Below the pieces are notes generated by a model that did no database searches, was not told the origin of the DNA, and worked only from the letters and a program-made list of their open reading frames with translations. A stretch of DNA of 64,000 bases, from the NCBI GenBank assembly GCA_025200525.1, contig CM045758.1:7064580-7128579 (forward strand). Reading direction: 5' to 3'. Positions 34,777 to 46,478 of the stretch are shown here, piece by piece; position 1 is the stretch's first letter; the number at the start of each line of letters is the position of its first letter. The translations under genes and the position numbers were made by a program. Source of the DNA: Camellia lanceoleosa (lineage: Eukaryota; Streptophyta; Magnoliopsida; Ericales; Theaceae).

Positions 34777-34995
34777 TTTTTTTTGATCAGCAAAAATGAG
34801 GAACCTTTATTGATGAAAAACCATACAAGATATGAGATTACATCAAACAAAGGAAAAGAGTTTGGTGAGGAACCAAACCCGAGGGAAAAAAATAGCAGAA
34901 ACAGATTCAGCAACCATAGCAAACTAGCAAGCCTTAGCTTAGCAGCCCGAAGCCCACTGAAATTTGAACAAAACAGCACAACTCCTATCATCCCA
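34777..34995 (-). mobile_element. 3' tail of an L1-type LINE (or related retroposon), truncated
   Basis: On the minus strand the sequence ends CCTCATTTTTGCTGATCAAAAAAAAC, which I split as CCTCATTTTTGCTGATC plus an A8 tail; such ends are frequent on plant L1 LINE copies. The upstream part reads as non-coding 3' UTR. It sits downstream of the candidate exon at 35109-35234, possibly in its intron. Confidence 0.4.
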
Positions 34996-35108
34996 CTGAA
35001 CCTAACATGGCAATCAAATTTCATCACTCTGCAGCAGCATGGTGGACTGGTAATTTATGAGACTAATTACACAAAATTTTAAGAGAGAGAGAGAGACATC
35101 AGATACAC

Positions 35109-35234
35109 CTTCAGTACGTCTTTGTTGCCATTATCTTCATTTTCATTCTGAGGAGCAGAGTTCTTGTTCTGGTTCTGGTTCGCAGGCTCAATGGTGTGGT
35201 TGTTGTTGGTAGCCTGAATCTGTGTCTCATCCAT
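35109..35234 (-). CDS. Candidate first coding exon of an unidentified host gene
   Basis: Minus-strand ATG at 35234 in good plant context (CCAAATGGATG), 42 codons rich in Asn, Gln and Glu (start MDETQIQATNNN, end NGNKDVLK), followed by AAG|GTGTAT, a plausible splice donor. Without splicing it adds nine residues and stops. Upstream (35240-35480) is TATA-poor, pyrimidine- and GT-rich sequence that could be 5' UTR. I find no continuing exon to the left; a LINE tail and AT-rich DNA follow. It may be the orphan exon of a broken gene or a short disordered ORF. Confidence 0.3.
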
Positions 35235-35559
35235 TTGGCCTCTCTTTGTCCTTGGTAGTTTGAGGAGAAGAAAAGAGAATTGCTTGGGGTCTATGAGGAG
35301 AACAAAGAGAGAATTGCTGATCAAGAGTTCTTTGAGCCTCAACTCATGGTTCTTCGGCTAACTCAGCTAATAGAGTAGCCAAGGTAGCTAGCTGATCAAG
35401 CTTCAGCTTCAACAGAGCAGGTTTAAGTGCAGTAATTGATAGAAGTTAGTTAGATTGAGAGAGTTGTTAGTGTGAGTGTGTGTGTATGAGTGTAACTGAT
35501 AGAAGTTAGTTAGTTAGTTAATTTAATTTTTTTTTCCCTTTTTTTTTTTTTAGATAGAA

Positions 35560-37185
35560 GTTATAATTTAAGTTATATCTTCTAATGCATTTTTATTTTA
35601 TATCAATTATTTTTAATTAATGAAAATGTGTTTCTTATTACATCGGTGTCCCTTTCGCATCAGTTTGAAAAATAAATAGAAAAGCCAAAGCCGCAAAATT
35701 AAACACGGTAGGATAAATTTGTAAATTTCCACACAGTTTGATTATTTGACATGCAAAGAAACTTCGTTACTTTTCAAATGAACTTGGCCCATCAACATAT
35801 AATTTTATAATGCTGGGATTCAAATTTCTTTATGTTTGCCCAGTTCAAACTACCTGCCTTGAGAAGTTTTCAATCATCTAAATTTTTATTTATTTTTAAC
35901 AGGAATTTTGTTTTAGTTTATGATTTGAATTAGAGGGTGTTGTTATTCGTTCATTATGGGTCCTATTTTAATAATTCAAATTATTTATTTTTATAAGGTC
36001 TTTTGTGTATAAATAATAAAATTAGATCAATCTGATATTCATAACCTATTCAATTTATGACATTGTCAATAAAAAATGAATGATCTAATTTTAAAAATGC
36101 ATTTATAATATTGTTCGAGAAGAAGAAATTGCACATAACCCCAAAGACAAAAAGATCCAATCATTCGATTTATCACATATTTTTTCAAAAGAGAAGTGTA
36201 AATCTTAATAATCTTATTGTCTATGGAGGTTCTATGTTTGGACAGCTAATTTTTTATTTGTAAGGTGCAAAAGTCATGGAATGAGTATTTATATCCATCG
36301 AGTTAAAAAAAAAGAAGATATTTATATCCGTCATTGCAGTTATTTGATCATCATTTGTCTCTAAATTATTGAACAGAGTTGAGTTGGTTTCTTCTACTCC
36401 AAATATTTTCCATTATATTATCAGTTTGGAAAACCAAGTAAGAAATGCTGCTTCAAGATTAATTAATAATTACTTGACTTTGAGATAAAAATGTATAAAT
36501 TTAATCCTAATTTGGACTACCATTCACCTTATTTGGTTTAACTCAGTTTTCAAAAAAAAAAATTATTTTTGCGTTTTTAAATTTTTATTGAATTTTTTAA
36601 TATTTTATGTAAATATTTTATTTTTTAGATACACTTAAAAAGTATAATATTTTTAAAAAAAGACTTCATAAAATCATCAAATACAAAAAATATAAAAAAA
36701 TACAAAAATTTAATACGTTTTCGTATTTTATTGTTTTCAATGAATTTTTTAAAGATTTTTATACAAGATTTATACTTTCAAGTATATCAAGATTAAGTGT
36801 ATCCAAAAATTAAAAATTAAAATGATTAAAATAATTTTCAAAAATCATTAAAAATACAAAAATACGAATTGCAAACTCAAAAAATTATTTTTGAAAATTC
36901 CAAACCAAACAGACTGATCGATTTTTATTTTATGGTTTGTGAAAGCAAGTTCAAAGTAATTCAAATAAATTAATTAGTACATGTTGAATAAAAAAGAAGA
37001 ATTCATATAACTAATTCTATTTAATAGGACTTAAAATTTGATTTGATTTGATTTGATTACATTACGTAAAATTTAAATTAATTGAGTTTCTTCATGAGAG
37101 CATCATGAATTTTTATTTAAGTCTGGTCCCTTTGTTATCTTAACCCTATTTTGATTAAAATTATATATATACACATATCTATATC
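35560..37185. other. AT-rich intergenic DNA
   Basis: No coding frame supported. Includes the partial MITE listed below and A/T tracts. Confidence 0.5.
35930..36115. mobile_element. Foldback MITE family A, half copy
   Basis: Matches the left arm of copy 1 (GGGTCCTATTTTAATAATTC, AAATTAGATCAATCTGATA, TTCAATTTATGACATTGTC) but lacks a clear right arm. Confidence 0.5.
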
Positions 37186-37311
37186 GGGTGTTTTGAAAAG
37201 ATAGTTAAAAGTTAATTTTTTGACTTTTATTGATTTTTTAATTTTTTTTATAAGAGAAGAAGTGAGTTAAAAGTTGAAAAGTGACTTTTAACACACTTTT
37301 CAAAATAGGCC
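37186..37311 (+). mobile_element. Short foldback MITE family B, copy 1
   Basis: GGGTGTTTTGAAAAG at the left and CTTTTCAAAATAGGC at the right, with AAAAGTTAATTTTTTGACTT and its mirror inside. A second copy in opposite orientation lies at 39313-39440. Confidence 0.6.
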
Positions 37312-38449
37312 AATATACTGAAACAAGCTCTTTCACTTAGGAAACAGTGTCAACATGGGTTGTTTTTCTACGTCTCCTGACGAAATTATCCCTATGTTGC
37401 TATAGACAATTTGATCACTCATTAGATTTGTTGGTAAATTCACTTTTTCTTTGTTTAGCCACCATTCAACATGGGAAAATTCTATTTCCATATACCAACT
37501 TACCTCAATGTACATACTTAGGCTAAGTTTGGGATATCATAAATAATTCAAAAAGTCAAAAAATTACTTAAAAAAATAAAAAGTTAACATTATTCACCAA
37601 AAGTCAACAATTACGGCTGCACAACTCCCAATTCAAATTTTCTTTTAAAAACTAATTTTTACAATTTTTTATTACACATTTTTCCATAAAAAGTCAAAAA
37701 GTTAACCCAAACATCCATATTTTCAACCTCACTTTTTTAGTTAAAAAAGACAAAAAATGCACTTATTTAATCTTTCCAAACAAGACTTTAATAAAACTTT
37801 ATTTTAATGACAGTTATATCTTAAAATAAAATGACTATAATAGACATAAAAACCTAACCTCCTTTCAGAGCGTGTAAGAGAACAGTGTGTGTAAAAGCCA
37901 CCTTTCAGTCTCTCTATCTAAAATAGTTTGCCCCGCCGAAAATTCACCGAAGTTCTGTAACTCTTACCATGAACTCCAACTAAAAAAACAAAAGTGTGTG
38001 TTTTGTTCCTTAAATCTCTACTACACACACCATACGATCGTTGATTTTCAGTTTTGTTATTTGATTCTCTGTTTCTTTCTGCTATCTCTCTCTCTCTGTT
38101 CCCTGTTTTCTTAGCAACCAAACAAAAGATTTTCAATACCCTTTTACTTCTTCTGATTTGGTCTGAAAATTAGAGAGAAAGAAGAGCATTTCTTTTGGAA
38201 ATTCATGCGGTAATAGATATATATTTACTGTTCTTTTCTGTGTTGTTTTTTTGGTCTCTAAGAAAATATAAGAACTAGATATAAACTGGAATTTATTGGT
38301 TTTTTTGTTTATTTGGTTTCGAGATAACTTTTTTATTATTATTTATTTTTAGATCACATTTATTGTGGCTTAATTTAACTAATTTAAGAATTTCATTTTC
38401 ATTCCACTTTTCTCTATTTCTCAGCAATCAAACAGAGGGTTAGGTTTTA
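37312..38449. other. AT-rich DNA with another weak inverted repeat
   Basis: About 37515-37800 shows mirrored AAAAAGTCAAAAA segments and CCAAAC/GTTTGG edges, suggesting a further small foldback. 37860-38140 is pyrimidine-rich and could be a 5' leader, but no coding frame follows. Confidence 0.35.
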
Positions 38450-38665
38450 AATTCGGTGGTAAGCCTTCTTCTTTCTACCACCAACAACAAATTCTCCACT
38501 TCTCTTCTGCTTTGCTCTCCTTCTTCTCCTCCGCCGCTAGTGTCTTTCCTCTCCTTCATTTCCGCGCGTCTCTCTCTCTTCTCTCTCTCTTCTCTCTCTC
38601 TCTCTCGGCATCTTTCTCTTGCGAGTCTATCTCTCTCCAACATCATCCTCCTACTTTATCTCTCT
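38450..38665. repeat. Pyrimidine (CT) tract
   Basis: Long runs of TCTCTC with TTCTCCTCCGCCGC, ending at CTCTCTCCAACATC. Such tracts are common in plant 5' leaders, but here no gene continues. ORFs on either strand are low-complexity (Ser/Leu or Arg/Glu). Confidence 0.6.
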
Positions 38666-40224
38666 AAAAATTATTGATTAGCATGAGAGGTTTTGCTTCA
38701 AAACTTCCAAAGCAGTACCAAAAATGTCCAATTGGAAGGTATCAATTGAAATTATGGACCAACTTACAAACAGATTTACATGATTTCAAGACTAACCCAC
38801 ATCAAATCCAATAGAGAAAAAGTGTGAGAAACACATTTCAAGCAAAACACATGAGAGAAAACAAACATATCTCAACAACCCAAGTGAAAAAAGGTCCCAA
38901 GCAAAGAAAGCCAAACAGAAACAGATTTGACGAAGATGAGCTCAAAGGGTGCGGTGGCGCGGTGGTCGGAATCCGCTGGGTCTTGTGTTCTTCTCTCCGG
39001 AGGCTGTGTGGGTGTGTGTTTAGGTGGGAAGCCTGTGTACAATATTTGAATTAAGGGTTATAATTAAAATGTGCGGCGTGAAATGAGATAAATAATATCT
39101 AATCAAATTCATAAGTGTATGCACTGAGAAATAATATGTACTGAGATAAATAGGGATGTGGAAATAGAATTTCCCTTCAGCATGATGTACGGCATGATTA
39201 CATTTGAATGAAATTACTTTCTTAACCTTTTTATTTTGAGAACGACTCCAACTTTATTGTGTTATTGTAATTTTTGGAAGGTGTTTATAAAATTTGAATA
39301 GTTTTAGTTTTATAGAGCCATTTGGGAATATGTTAAAAAAGGCAAAAGTCAACTTTTAACCCATTTTAGGTCATGCCACCTGTCACATAAAAAAGTCAAA
39401 AAAAATTAATTTTTAACCATTTTTTCAAAACACCCAGAATGTATAATTTTTGCTTTCTACCTTACAAGTGGCTGTCCTTTGTAAAACAAGGGGATTCAGT
39501 CCACATATGAGATTTGCCCCTTATCTTATTTCGGTTAAATTAACATTAGATAGTTGATTATGAAATCGGCAGAGGATAAATTTAGGAAGCTTATTCGTTA
39601 ACCAAAAAAATTATTGTCCTTTTGTAAAACAACAACACTACAAATACATTCTTATCAATTGAGAATTTACCTAGAAAAAGAAATTAATGGCTCGAATTTA
39701 TTTTATATGTGCACCCCACACTTTATCAATTCAATCTCTACTATACAAACACATTTGGGATAAATTCTTAGTCCATAAGGGTGAGTTCCTAACATTTTTT
39801 CTCTTGAAAAACAATGTTATAAACTTTTCCATCAATATGTAATAATTTTAAGAAAGTACAAATGTATTGTGATTTTCCCTATAAATAATGGTCGCATATT
39901 ATACTATTTTAACATTAAATTTAACATTAAATATTCAGTATTATGTGATATTGTTTAAATGGTACTCTCTATCAGTAAGAAATCACACTACACTTAGTGA
40001 GACATTCTTTATTTCTTAGTTACTTAACAAATGTGAATTAGCATGTTTTGTAAAATTTGTTATTACATGATACTTAAAAAGGATTTGTATTATTACAAAT
40101 ACCATAATTAAATTATTTTTAGTTATAACTATAAAAAATATAATGCATTATATTCAAACATCACATAAGGTATAATTAAAGACATTCGATAATAACCAAA
40201 ATAATAATCATAATAGGTCATAGT
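38666..40224. other. Intergenic DNA, one short GC-richer patch
   Basis: 38935-39050 is GC-richer (GGTGCGGTGGCGCGGTGGTC) and carries a 76-codon ORF without recognisable motif. The remainder is AT-rich and empty apart from MITE B copy 2. Confidence 0.4.
39313..39440 (-). mobile_element. Short foldback MITE family B, copy 2
   Basis: The reverse complement begins GGGTGTTTTGAAAAAATGG and continues TTAATTTTTTTTGACTT, matching copy 1. Confidence 0.6.
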
Positions 40225-41258
40225 CAAGGATATGGGGTGTTGTGCGGTCCATTGGGCCCTTGTCTCAAGTCTATTTAGATGATCTGAATGGTTCATATTG
40301 TAAGGTTCGTTAAACATATCATGCATGAAAAAAATTAAGTTAATGATACATGTGTAACCCAGTGGCGGAGCTAAGAAATTAAATTAGAGGGGACACTTAT
40401 TAATTATAACATTAAAAATTTTTACAAAAATATTTCACATAAATTTTTACAATTGACTTCAAGAAACATAATATATATATATATATATATATATATTATT
40501 TGTAACAAGTATATCATGAACAATAATAAAAAAAAAAAGAGTCATGGATATAAGTTTTAAAATAAATTATATAATGATAAAGTAATTTTTTATACAAAAT
40601 TTTAGTAAAAATTCAATATAATAGTAATACCACGTCATCAGTGACATATGTTATCACCAACCAATAGTAAAGAAACATATAGAGGATGAACCTCAAATGT
40701 AAAATGTTATTAGCAATTCAATAAATTCCATATCTTTATTGAGATTAATAATAATTGTATATCAATAATGATAGACATCACTATTGTGTTGAAATTTTCA
40801 TAGATAATAATATTGACTTATCGTAATATCTTTATTTTTAATAAAAAAAACAACCATTATTATTCTCATAATTAAAAAAATGTCATTGATATTTCACTCT
40901 AAATAATGTTTTATAACTTTTTTTATTTAAAATATTTTATTTATGTGTGCACAAAAAAAAAAAAAAATTTCAAAACTCAGGGGGGACACGTGACCCCCTG
41001 GCTCCACTGTGGCTCCACCACTGGTGTAACCTATGACCAAATCCTAACTATTTTAAAATAAATTATCAAAATTATGTGATTTTGAAAAATAAATGTGATT
41101 TTGTTTTAATGTTACAGATAATCAATTGATCTAATTTTTTTTCATGGATAATCTACTAAAAAAATCTTATAATATAAATGGTTTGAATAAATGACACGAG
41201 CTTAGGACAAGGGCCCAATGGGCCACACAACAATGTACTGTCTCCCCGATTCCCATAA
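40225..41258. mobile_element. Foldback MITE family A copy, split by a hAT element
   Basis: The left arm (40229-40351; GTCCATTGGGCCCTTGTC) and right arm (41032-41255, read in reverse: GCCCATTGGGCCCTTGTCC) are inverted. Removing the hAT element and one target copy leaves a foldback of about 360 bp, the same size as copy 1. Confidence 0.75.
40360..41023. mobile_element. Non-autonomous hAT (Tip100-like) transposon, 664 bp
   Basis: Terminal repeats CAGTGGCGGAGC (40360) and GCTCCACCACTG (ending 41023), 11 of 12 matching when inverted. They are flanked by a perfect 8-bp duplication GTGTAACC at 40352-40359 and 41024-41031, as expected for hAT. The interior is AT-rich with no transposase, plus an (AT)n run at about 40471-40497. 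Confidence 0.88.
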
Positions 41259-41564
41259 CAAACATCACAATAAATTATAACTAATAACACAATAAATTAC
41301 AACTAAATAACTCAAATGTCATAATTGGAATATATGATAGACACTTTGAAAAATTAACACTTGACAATAATTGACATGTGACATTTGTAAAAAAAAATAA
41401 AATAAAGCACAAGTGATCAACTTAGTTAACTTCATATATTCTTCAATGACTTTCTAATTTGAATATTCAATCAAGCTATTTGGATATATATAACTTTATA
41501 TAACTCTTATATGGTGGATGAACCCTACTATATGAATGGTTCGATTTGTTTAATCTTTTGATTA

Positions 41565-41885
41565 AGCTTGTCGGTGTTGTTGGGCCCGTGGGACCCATCA
41601 GGGGTCCTATTTCGATAATCTAAATTGTTCAATGTGTAGAGTTCGTCGAGTATTTTTTCCTTGTAAAAAATCACGTTAGTCAAATCTCGATAGCTACTTG
41701 ATCGGATCATATTTTTGTCAACAATTTATTTTGAAAATTATATTTACTGTTGACAAAAATATGATCCTATCAAGTAGCTATCAATATCCGATCAACGTGA
41801 TTTTTTATAGGGATAAAATACTCGACGAGATCTAATCAAAACAGAACTTGTGATGGATTCCCACAAACCCAACAATACATTCTAA
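41565..41885. mobile_element. Foldback MITE family A, copy with long near-perfect arms
   Basis: Arms of about 160 bp meet near 41735. TAGCTACTTGAT..GATCATATTTTTGTCAAC on the left is mirrored by GTTGACAAAAATATGATCCT and ATCAAGTAGCTA on the right. The outer parts contain GTTGTTGGG and its mirror CCCAACAA. It could form a long hairpin RNA if transcribed. Confidence 0.8.
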
Positions 41886-42385
41886 TCCGATTGAATTGGA
41901 GAGAAGCTTCCCCTTTGAATAATAATCTCAAATAATTTATACTCCTAATAAGTGGCACTGTCTTTAGTTTGGATTTTTTTCCCAGTCTTTCAATTTGCCC
42001 TTTCACTTGGTATTATTTACTCATGGTGGCTTGTATTTTAATTTTTCTATTTTGTCCTTTTTTTGGGTAATATTTACCACTATTGGTGGTTGTAATTTAG
42101 ATGAAGGTTTTATCGTAATTATGCAAAAAAATCTTGATAAGTTATGAAATATGAATATTTTATTTTTAAAACTAAAAAGGGTGATTCTATTTACACCACT
42201 CTTTTACCTTTTTACACCCTTCATCTCATTACACCACAAAAAAAGAAAAGAAAAGAAAAAGATTCTCATTACATCCAATATATTACCAAAACAAACCCTA
42301 TGGTGAAAAACACTTCAAAACCCATCTCTTTACACCCATACTTTTGGAAGGAAAAGAAGGAAAAGAAAACGATGTAGAGAGAACG
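41886..42385. other. AT-rich DNA upstream of candidate PMD exon
   Basis: Contains repeated TTTACACC/TTACACC strings (42187-42335) that could belong to a leader. The ORF at 42144-42377 has no domain. Confidence 0.4.
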
Positions 42386-42470
42386 ATGCAGGGAAGAAGA
42401 GTAGACAACACCGGCCTGGAGGGGTTCAGACGGCGTAGACGATTGAACTCATTCTTCTCATTTGCCAAAG
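42386..42470 (+). CDS. Candidate first exon of the PMD gene
   Basis: ATG at 42386, 28 codons plus one base (MQGRRVDNTGLEGFRRRRR, then FSFAK), ending at AAAG|GTAAGTG, a near-consensus donor. The next plausible acceptor of matching phase is TTTTTTTTACACAG at 54111, where joining G + AA restores a codon and continues in frame into MVSGVSRKRPTTSN of the PMD exon. The Tekay element between them would then be an intron insertion. The poly-Arg segment could act in nuclear localisation, in line with the nuclear role of PMD proteins. Evidence is splice logic only; it may instead be chance. Confidence 0.4.
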
Positions 42471-42712
42471 GTAAGTGAAAAAACTCTTCTTTCTCTCTCT
42501 ATATTGATAGACATAGATGTGTATATATATATCTATATCGTCTATGTCATCATTTTTTGTGAATAGACAAAGAATAGCACATTCCCAACATAGCTTTGGT
42601 GGTTTTGATCTTGGAATTTAATTGGGTTTGTGATTTTTGGTGCTAGTTTGAATGTTGAAGTTCATATTTTGGTCTTCTATTTTATCAGATTTTTGGTCCT
42701 CTGTTTTGCCCA

Positions 42713-42749
<37 letters not shown>

Positions 42750-43833
42750 GAGAGTGATAGTCAAGTGGAAAGGGTTAGAGTTATGTGGGTAAAGAGGTGC
42801 CATAGAAGGTTGTCAATAGTTGTGGAAAAAATTGAAGTTGTGGGTTAGTTGCTCATAATATTGCTAATCCACCATTAGGCCAACCATCATTGTCACAAAT
42901 ATGCATAAACAACTACAATATACAAATTGCTTCTTTTTTAATTGAATAAAAGTTGCAGATAGCTAGAACATTGTTATAATTATTCATGCTAATTGAAGGC
43001 AATTGCTTAAGTTACATAGCTTTCACCAAAATTCAAACTCAGACTGGAAGCTTACACTTTAGGGCATTACTTGGTTCAAAGATTTGGTATTGAATTAGGG
43101 ATAAGATTTGGATTAGACCCTTTAAAGCCAAATCTTGCATTTCGATCAATCCTTACATTGGATTACTCTAATTCCAATATTTCAAATTGTTACTAAAAGA
43201 ACAAAAATGAGAACTATTATGCCCAATTTTTTTATTATTATTATTATTTTTTATTTTTAAAAAGGAACTATTATTTGCAAATCTCAAGCACTATATTCAA
43301 ATAAAAGAACAAAAATGAGAAAACTAAGAGCATTAGTATTATTAATGGTGCCACTCTAATAGTTGAAAGCTTGCCAAAATTGCTTCCATCCTCAACACGC
43401 ATTTAGAAAAGCCCATTTCAAGCACAGTTTCTATGCACTTTTTAATAAGCTTGAATTGTTTTTGTTTTTTTAAATAAAATACGTTTCATTAATTTTAACT
43501 TTTAGATCATAGTAGTATTGAATGGGCCCTTGATGATTATACACTTCAAGATTGCATTCCAATTGTGCAACAAGCCACCCAGGTTAAATAACTTATTATC
43601 ACTTGTCTAAATATTTAGGGCAATAGTCTACAAGAACTTCATGCAAAAATACTAAAAACATGGCCATGTTTAGATCAAGTTGTTGTAAAACACCCCAAGT
43701 GAAACATGCAACTAAAGTGCCAAAACCCTTTATGAAACACAAGTCCACTTCTTAATCACTGACGCATGTATCTAAACAATACTTCACTTAAGATGAGCCT
43801 AAAAATTTACAGCAAGAAAGAGAAGAACACAAG
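42471..43833. other. Putative intron or intergenic DNA left of the Tekay element
   Basis: AT-rich, with a (CT)n microsatellite at 42716-42745 and an ATT run at about 43235-43255. No coding frame supported. Confidence 0.5.
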
Positions 43834-44246
43834 TGTAACAACCCTCGTACTGATTACCGATAAACCACTGAATTAGCCACTGATTACCGCTAAATTGAAC
43901 TGATAATGACTGATAAGTGAACTGGATAAACTGCTGGACTAACTGATTGAAATCGAAACTGAAATTGAATGAGTTTATCTATTAAATTGCATGTGTATCT
44001 GTTTGAGTGAATGATTATCTGTTTGAGTTTATATGTTTAAACTGCTAATTGAAGGCCTTATCGGCGGCCGAACGAGAAACCGTTTCGTGTTTTGTGATCA
44101 GTAGAATATTTATGATTTTATGGTATATTCATCTAAAAAAATTGATTAGGAATGATTAAATTAGATTTAAACGAGTTAAATGTTGAGTTTGACTTATCTA
44201 CCAAACTACCCCTTAGTGGGTCATTATGTAGACAACACATTTGAGC

Positions 44247-44257
44247 CTTATATACTT
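44247..44257 (+). promoter_or_regulatory. TATA-like box of Tekay LTR
   Basis: CTTATATACTT, conserved at 51451-51461 in the 3' LTR. Confidence 0.4.
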
Positions 44258-44914
44258 GAATCAAAACTTTTCCTCAGCCAAATTGAGAGACCAGCCGACC
44301 TTAGTGAGAGAGAAAGTGAGAGTTTAAGCTCAACTTAGAGATTTGCTTGGAAATTAGAAGAATTGAAGTGTTGATTGTCAAATTGAGCCTCCATACCTCT
44401 AATTCTAGGCTAAGGTAGGAATTTCACCTTCTTATTGTTGCCTTGGAGCTAATTCTTGCATGTCTCATGTTCATGGTAGAGCTAAGTCATGTTTTAACAC
44501 ATACATGTTGAATTAGAACATAATTCTTGCATGCATGTTTGAATTAATGAAGTTGAGTTGATTTCATGGCATTTGATGCATGCATGTTCATGTTGATGTT
44601 TGGGACCATGATTTCATCTTGTCTTTCAAAGAATTGAGCTCCCTTGAGCTAGCATTGAAGTTTAAAATTGTTTAAAGTTCATGCATGTCTTGCTTGAGTG
44701 TTGTTCTTACATGTTCATGTAAAATGGTTTGAAATTGAGTTTGAATTAAACACCCTTGGGCTTTGATTTCTTAAATTGAGCTTTAAAACATGTTATTCTA
44801 AGTGTTTTCAAAGGTTTTCCAGAAAATGGGCCCAAGAGGATCGATTTTGGTGGTTGAAACCTTGGTTTTGAACTTGGAACACAAACCTGGAATTTCCAGA
44901 TTTCTGGTGTCAGC

Positions 44915-45165
44915 TCGAGCGGAGGGATGTGCGCTCGGGCGGGGAAATCGAGCTCCCAAAGATTTTGACTGTTTCTGACCGCTCGAGCGGAGTTTTGTGC
45001 GCTCGAGCGGAGGACTGGTAATACGCTTGAGCGGAGCGTCGAGCGGAGATTTCACCTATCCAGCACTTTTACAGTCCGCTCGAACGGGGGAATTGACGCT
45101 CGAGCGGGTACCTTTGTCTGCATGTCCGCTCGAGCGGGTAAACCTGCGCTCGAGCGGGACTCTGT
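44915..45165. repeat. CGCTCGAGCG palindrome cluster
   Basis: About ten GCTCGAGCGG-like units, nearly all self-complementary, spaced 20-40 bp. The 3' LTR keeps about half of them intact (52115-52345). Confidence 0.85.
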
Positions 45166-46285
45166 TTTACTGAAGGTTTTTGAAACTGCTTTCTGTATAC
45201 CTCTTTGCATCCTCATCGCATCCTAGGCATTCTTAGGCCTAGTTTAAGGCACCTTAATGAGGATTTAGACATAGAACCACACCAAGGAAATTTAGGGATT
45301 TAATTATTATCCTTCCTGTCTGTAAACTTAGTGTGTGTTCTCTACCTGTTTACTGTTTAGGGTTGGCTTCGGGGACGCGCTCTAGCTGCTATTAGCCCAA
45401 TCTCTGTGAGTAACAGATTGTATAAAGACATGTTCAAAATGGTTATCTTTTGAATACCAAACTGAACTGTTTATTGAAATGATATTATTTATTGAATGAA
45501 TGTATGTCCTATATTCTGAACTGTACTGTGGCATCCTTAGCACTTACTGTTTACTGTTACTGTTACAGAGCTCTGTAGGTTCCCTTGTGGAACCATACCG
45601 TTTATTGATTGATGGCCATCACTACTGTTGGGTCTGTTAAGATCCGGTCCTTTTGGACCTACTGTTTACTATACTGATAGGCTAATGGATGTACCACATA
45701 TGATTGATTGACTGAATTACTGAAAGATTGAATTACTGTTTAATGAGTCGTTTTCATTACTGTAAGGACATTCATTCTTAACCTCCTTATGCATTATGTT
45801 GTTCACTGGGCTTTAGCTCACTGTTTATATATATATGTAGGTTCTCAGCAGCCAGACCGGAGCTAGGAGCAGGTCGGTCCCCAGTTTTGTCAAGCCATCC
45901 TGTGTGCCTCACTGCGAGGTTCTGAGTTGCCATGCTATGGCTTGGGGTGTTTTTGTGTCCCCGTCGGTTTCCTCACTGTTTTGTGTTATTGTATATTGTA
46001 TATACTGTTTACTATCTTACTGTACTGTTGTCGAGGGATTTAGTCCCCGCACGGAATGTTTGTAAACGATTGTATAGACTGTACTGTTTGAACTATATGA
46101 ATGCATGAAAAATGTTTTTGGCATACAGATTATCACAGCTCAATGGACACTAGTTATTTACTGTGTTGGCTTCCGCCAGTTCAGACTGCTTTTCATCAGA
46201 TATCGCTCAAAGGCCTTTGGTAATCTCGGACATCGCCGCGATTCTGATGCTAAACCCATGTGGTCGGGTTTGGGTCGTGACAGAG

Positions 46286-46297
46286 TGGTATCAGAGC
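46286..46297 (+). promoter_or_regulatory. Met-tRNA primer-binding site (Tekay)
   Basis: TGGTATCAGAGC three bases after the 5' LTR end. Confidence 0.92.
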
Positions 46298-46478
46298 GAT
46301 ACTTACCACGAGTTATACCGCACACACGTGTCCAAATGAGCTATAGGGTGTCCTAGAAAAGCAATTAGGGCATCTCATGAACTTGAAAAGTGTGTGCTTA
46401 TGATTGACTGAATATATGTTAAACTGTTTAAATATACAACTGCTTATAATGATAACTGTCATAACTGCCTATAGTGAA

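Larger units (their letters stand above)
43834..46282 (+). repeat. 5' LTR of Tekay element (2,449 bp)
   Basis: TGTAACAACCC ... GGGTCGTGACA. Holds a CGCTCGAGCG palindrome cluster (44915-45165) and a TATA-like CTTATATACTT at 44247-44257. No gene; the ORF at 44798-45055 reads through the palindromes. Confidence 0.92.

Noticed and set aside
38440..38677. Arg/Glu-rich (minus) and Ser/Leu-rich (plus) ORFs
   Set aside because: Both are translations of a CT microsatellite.
44798..45055. 85-codon ORF on minus, repeated at 51951-52262
   Set aside because: Lies in both Tekay LTRs across the palindrome cluster; non-coding LTR sequence.
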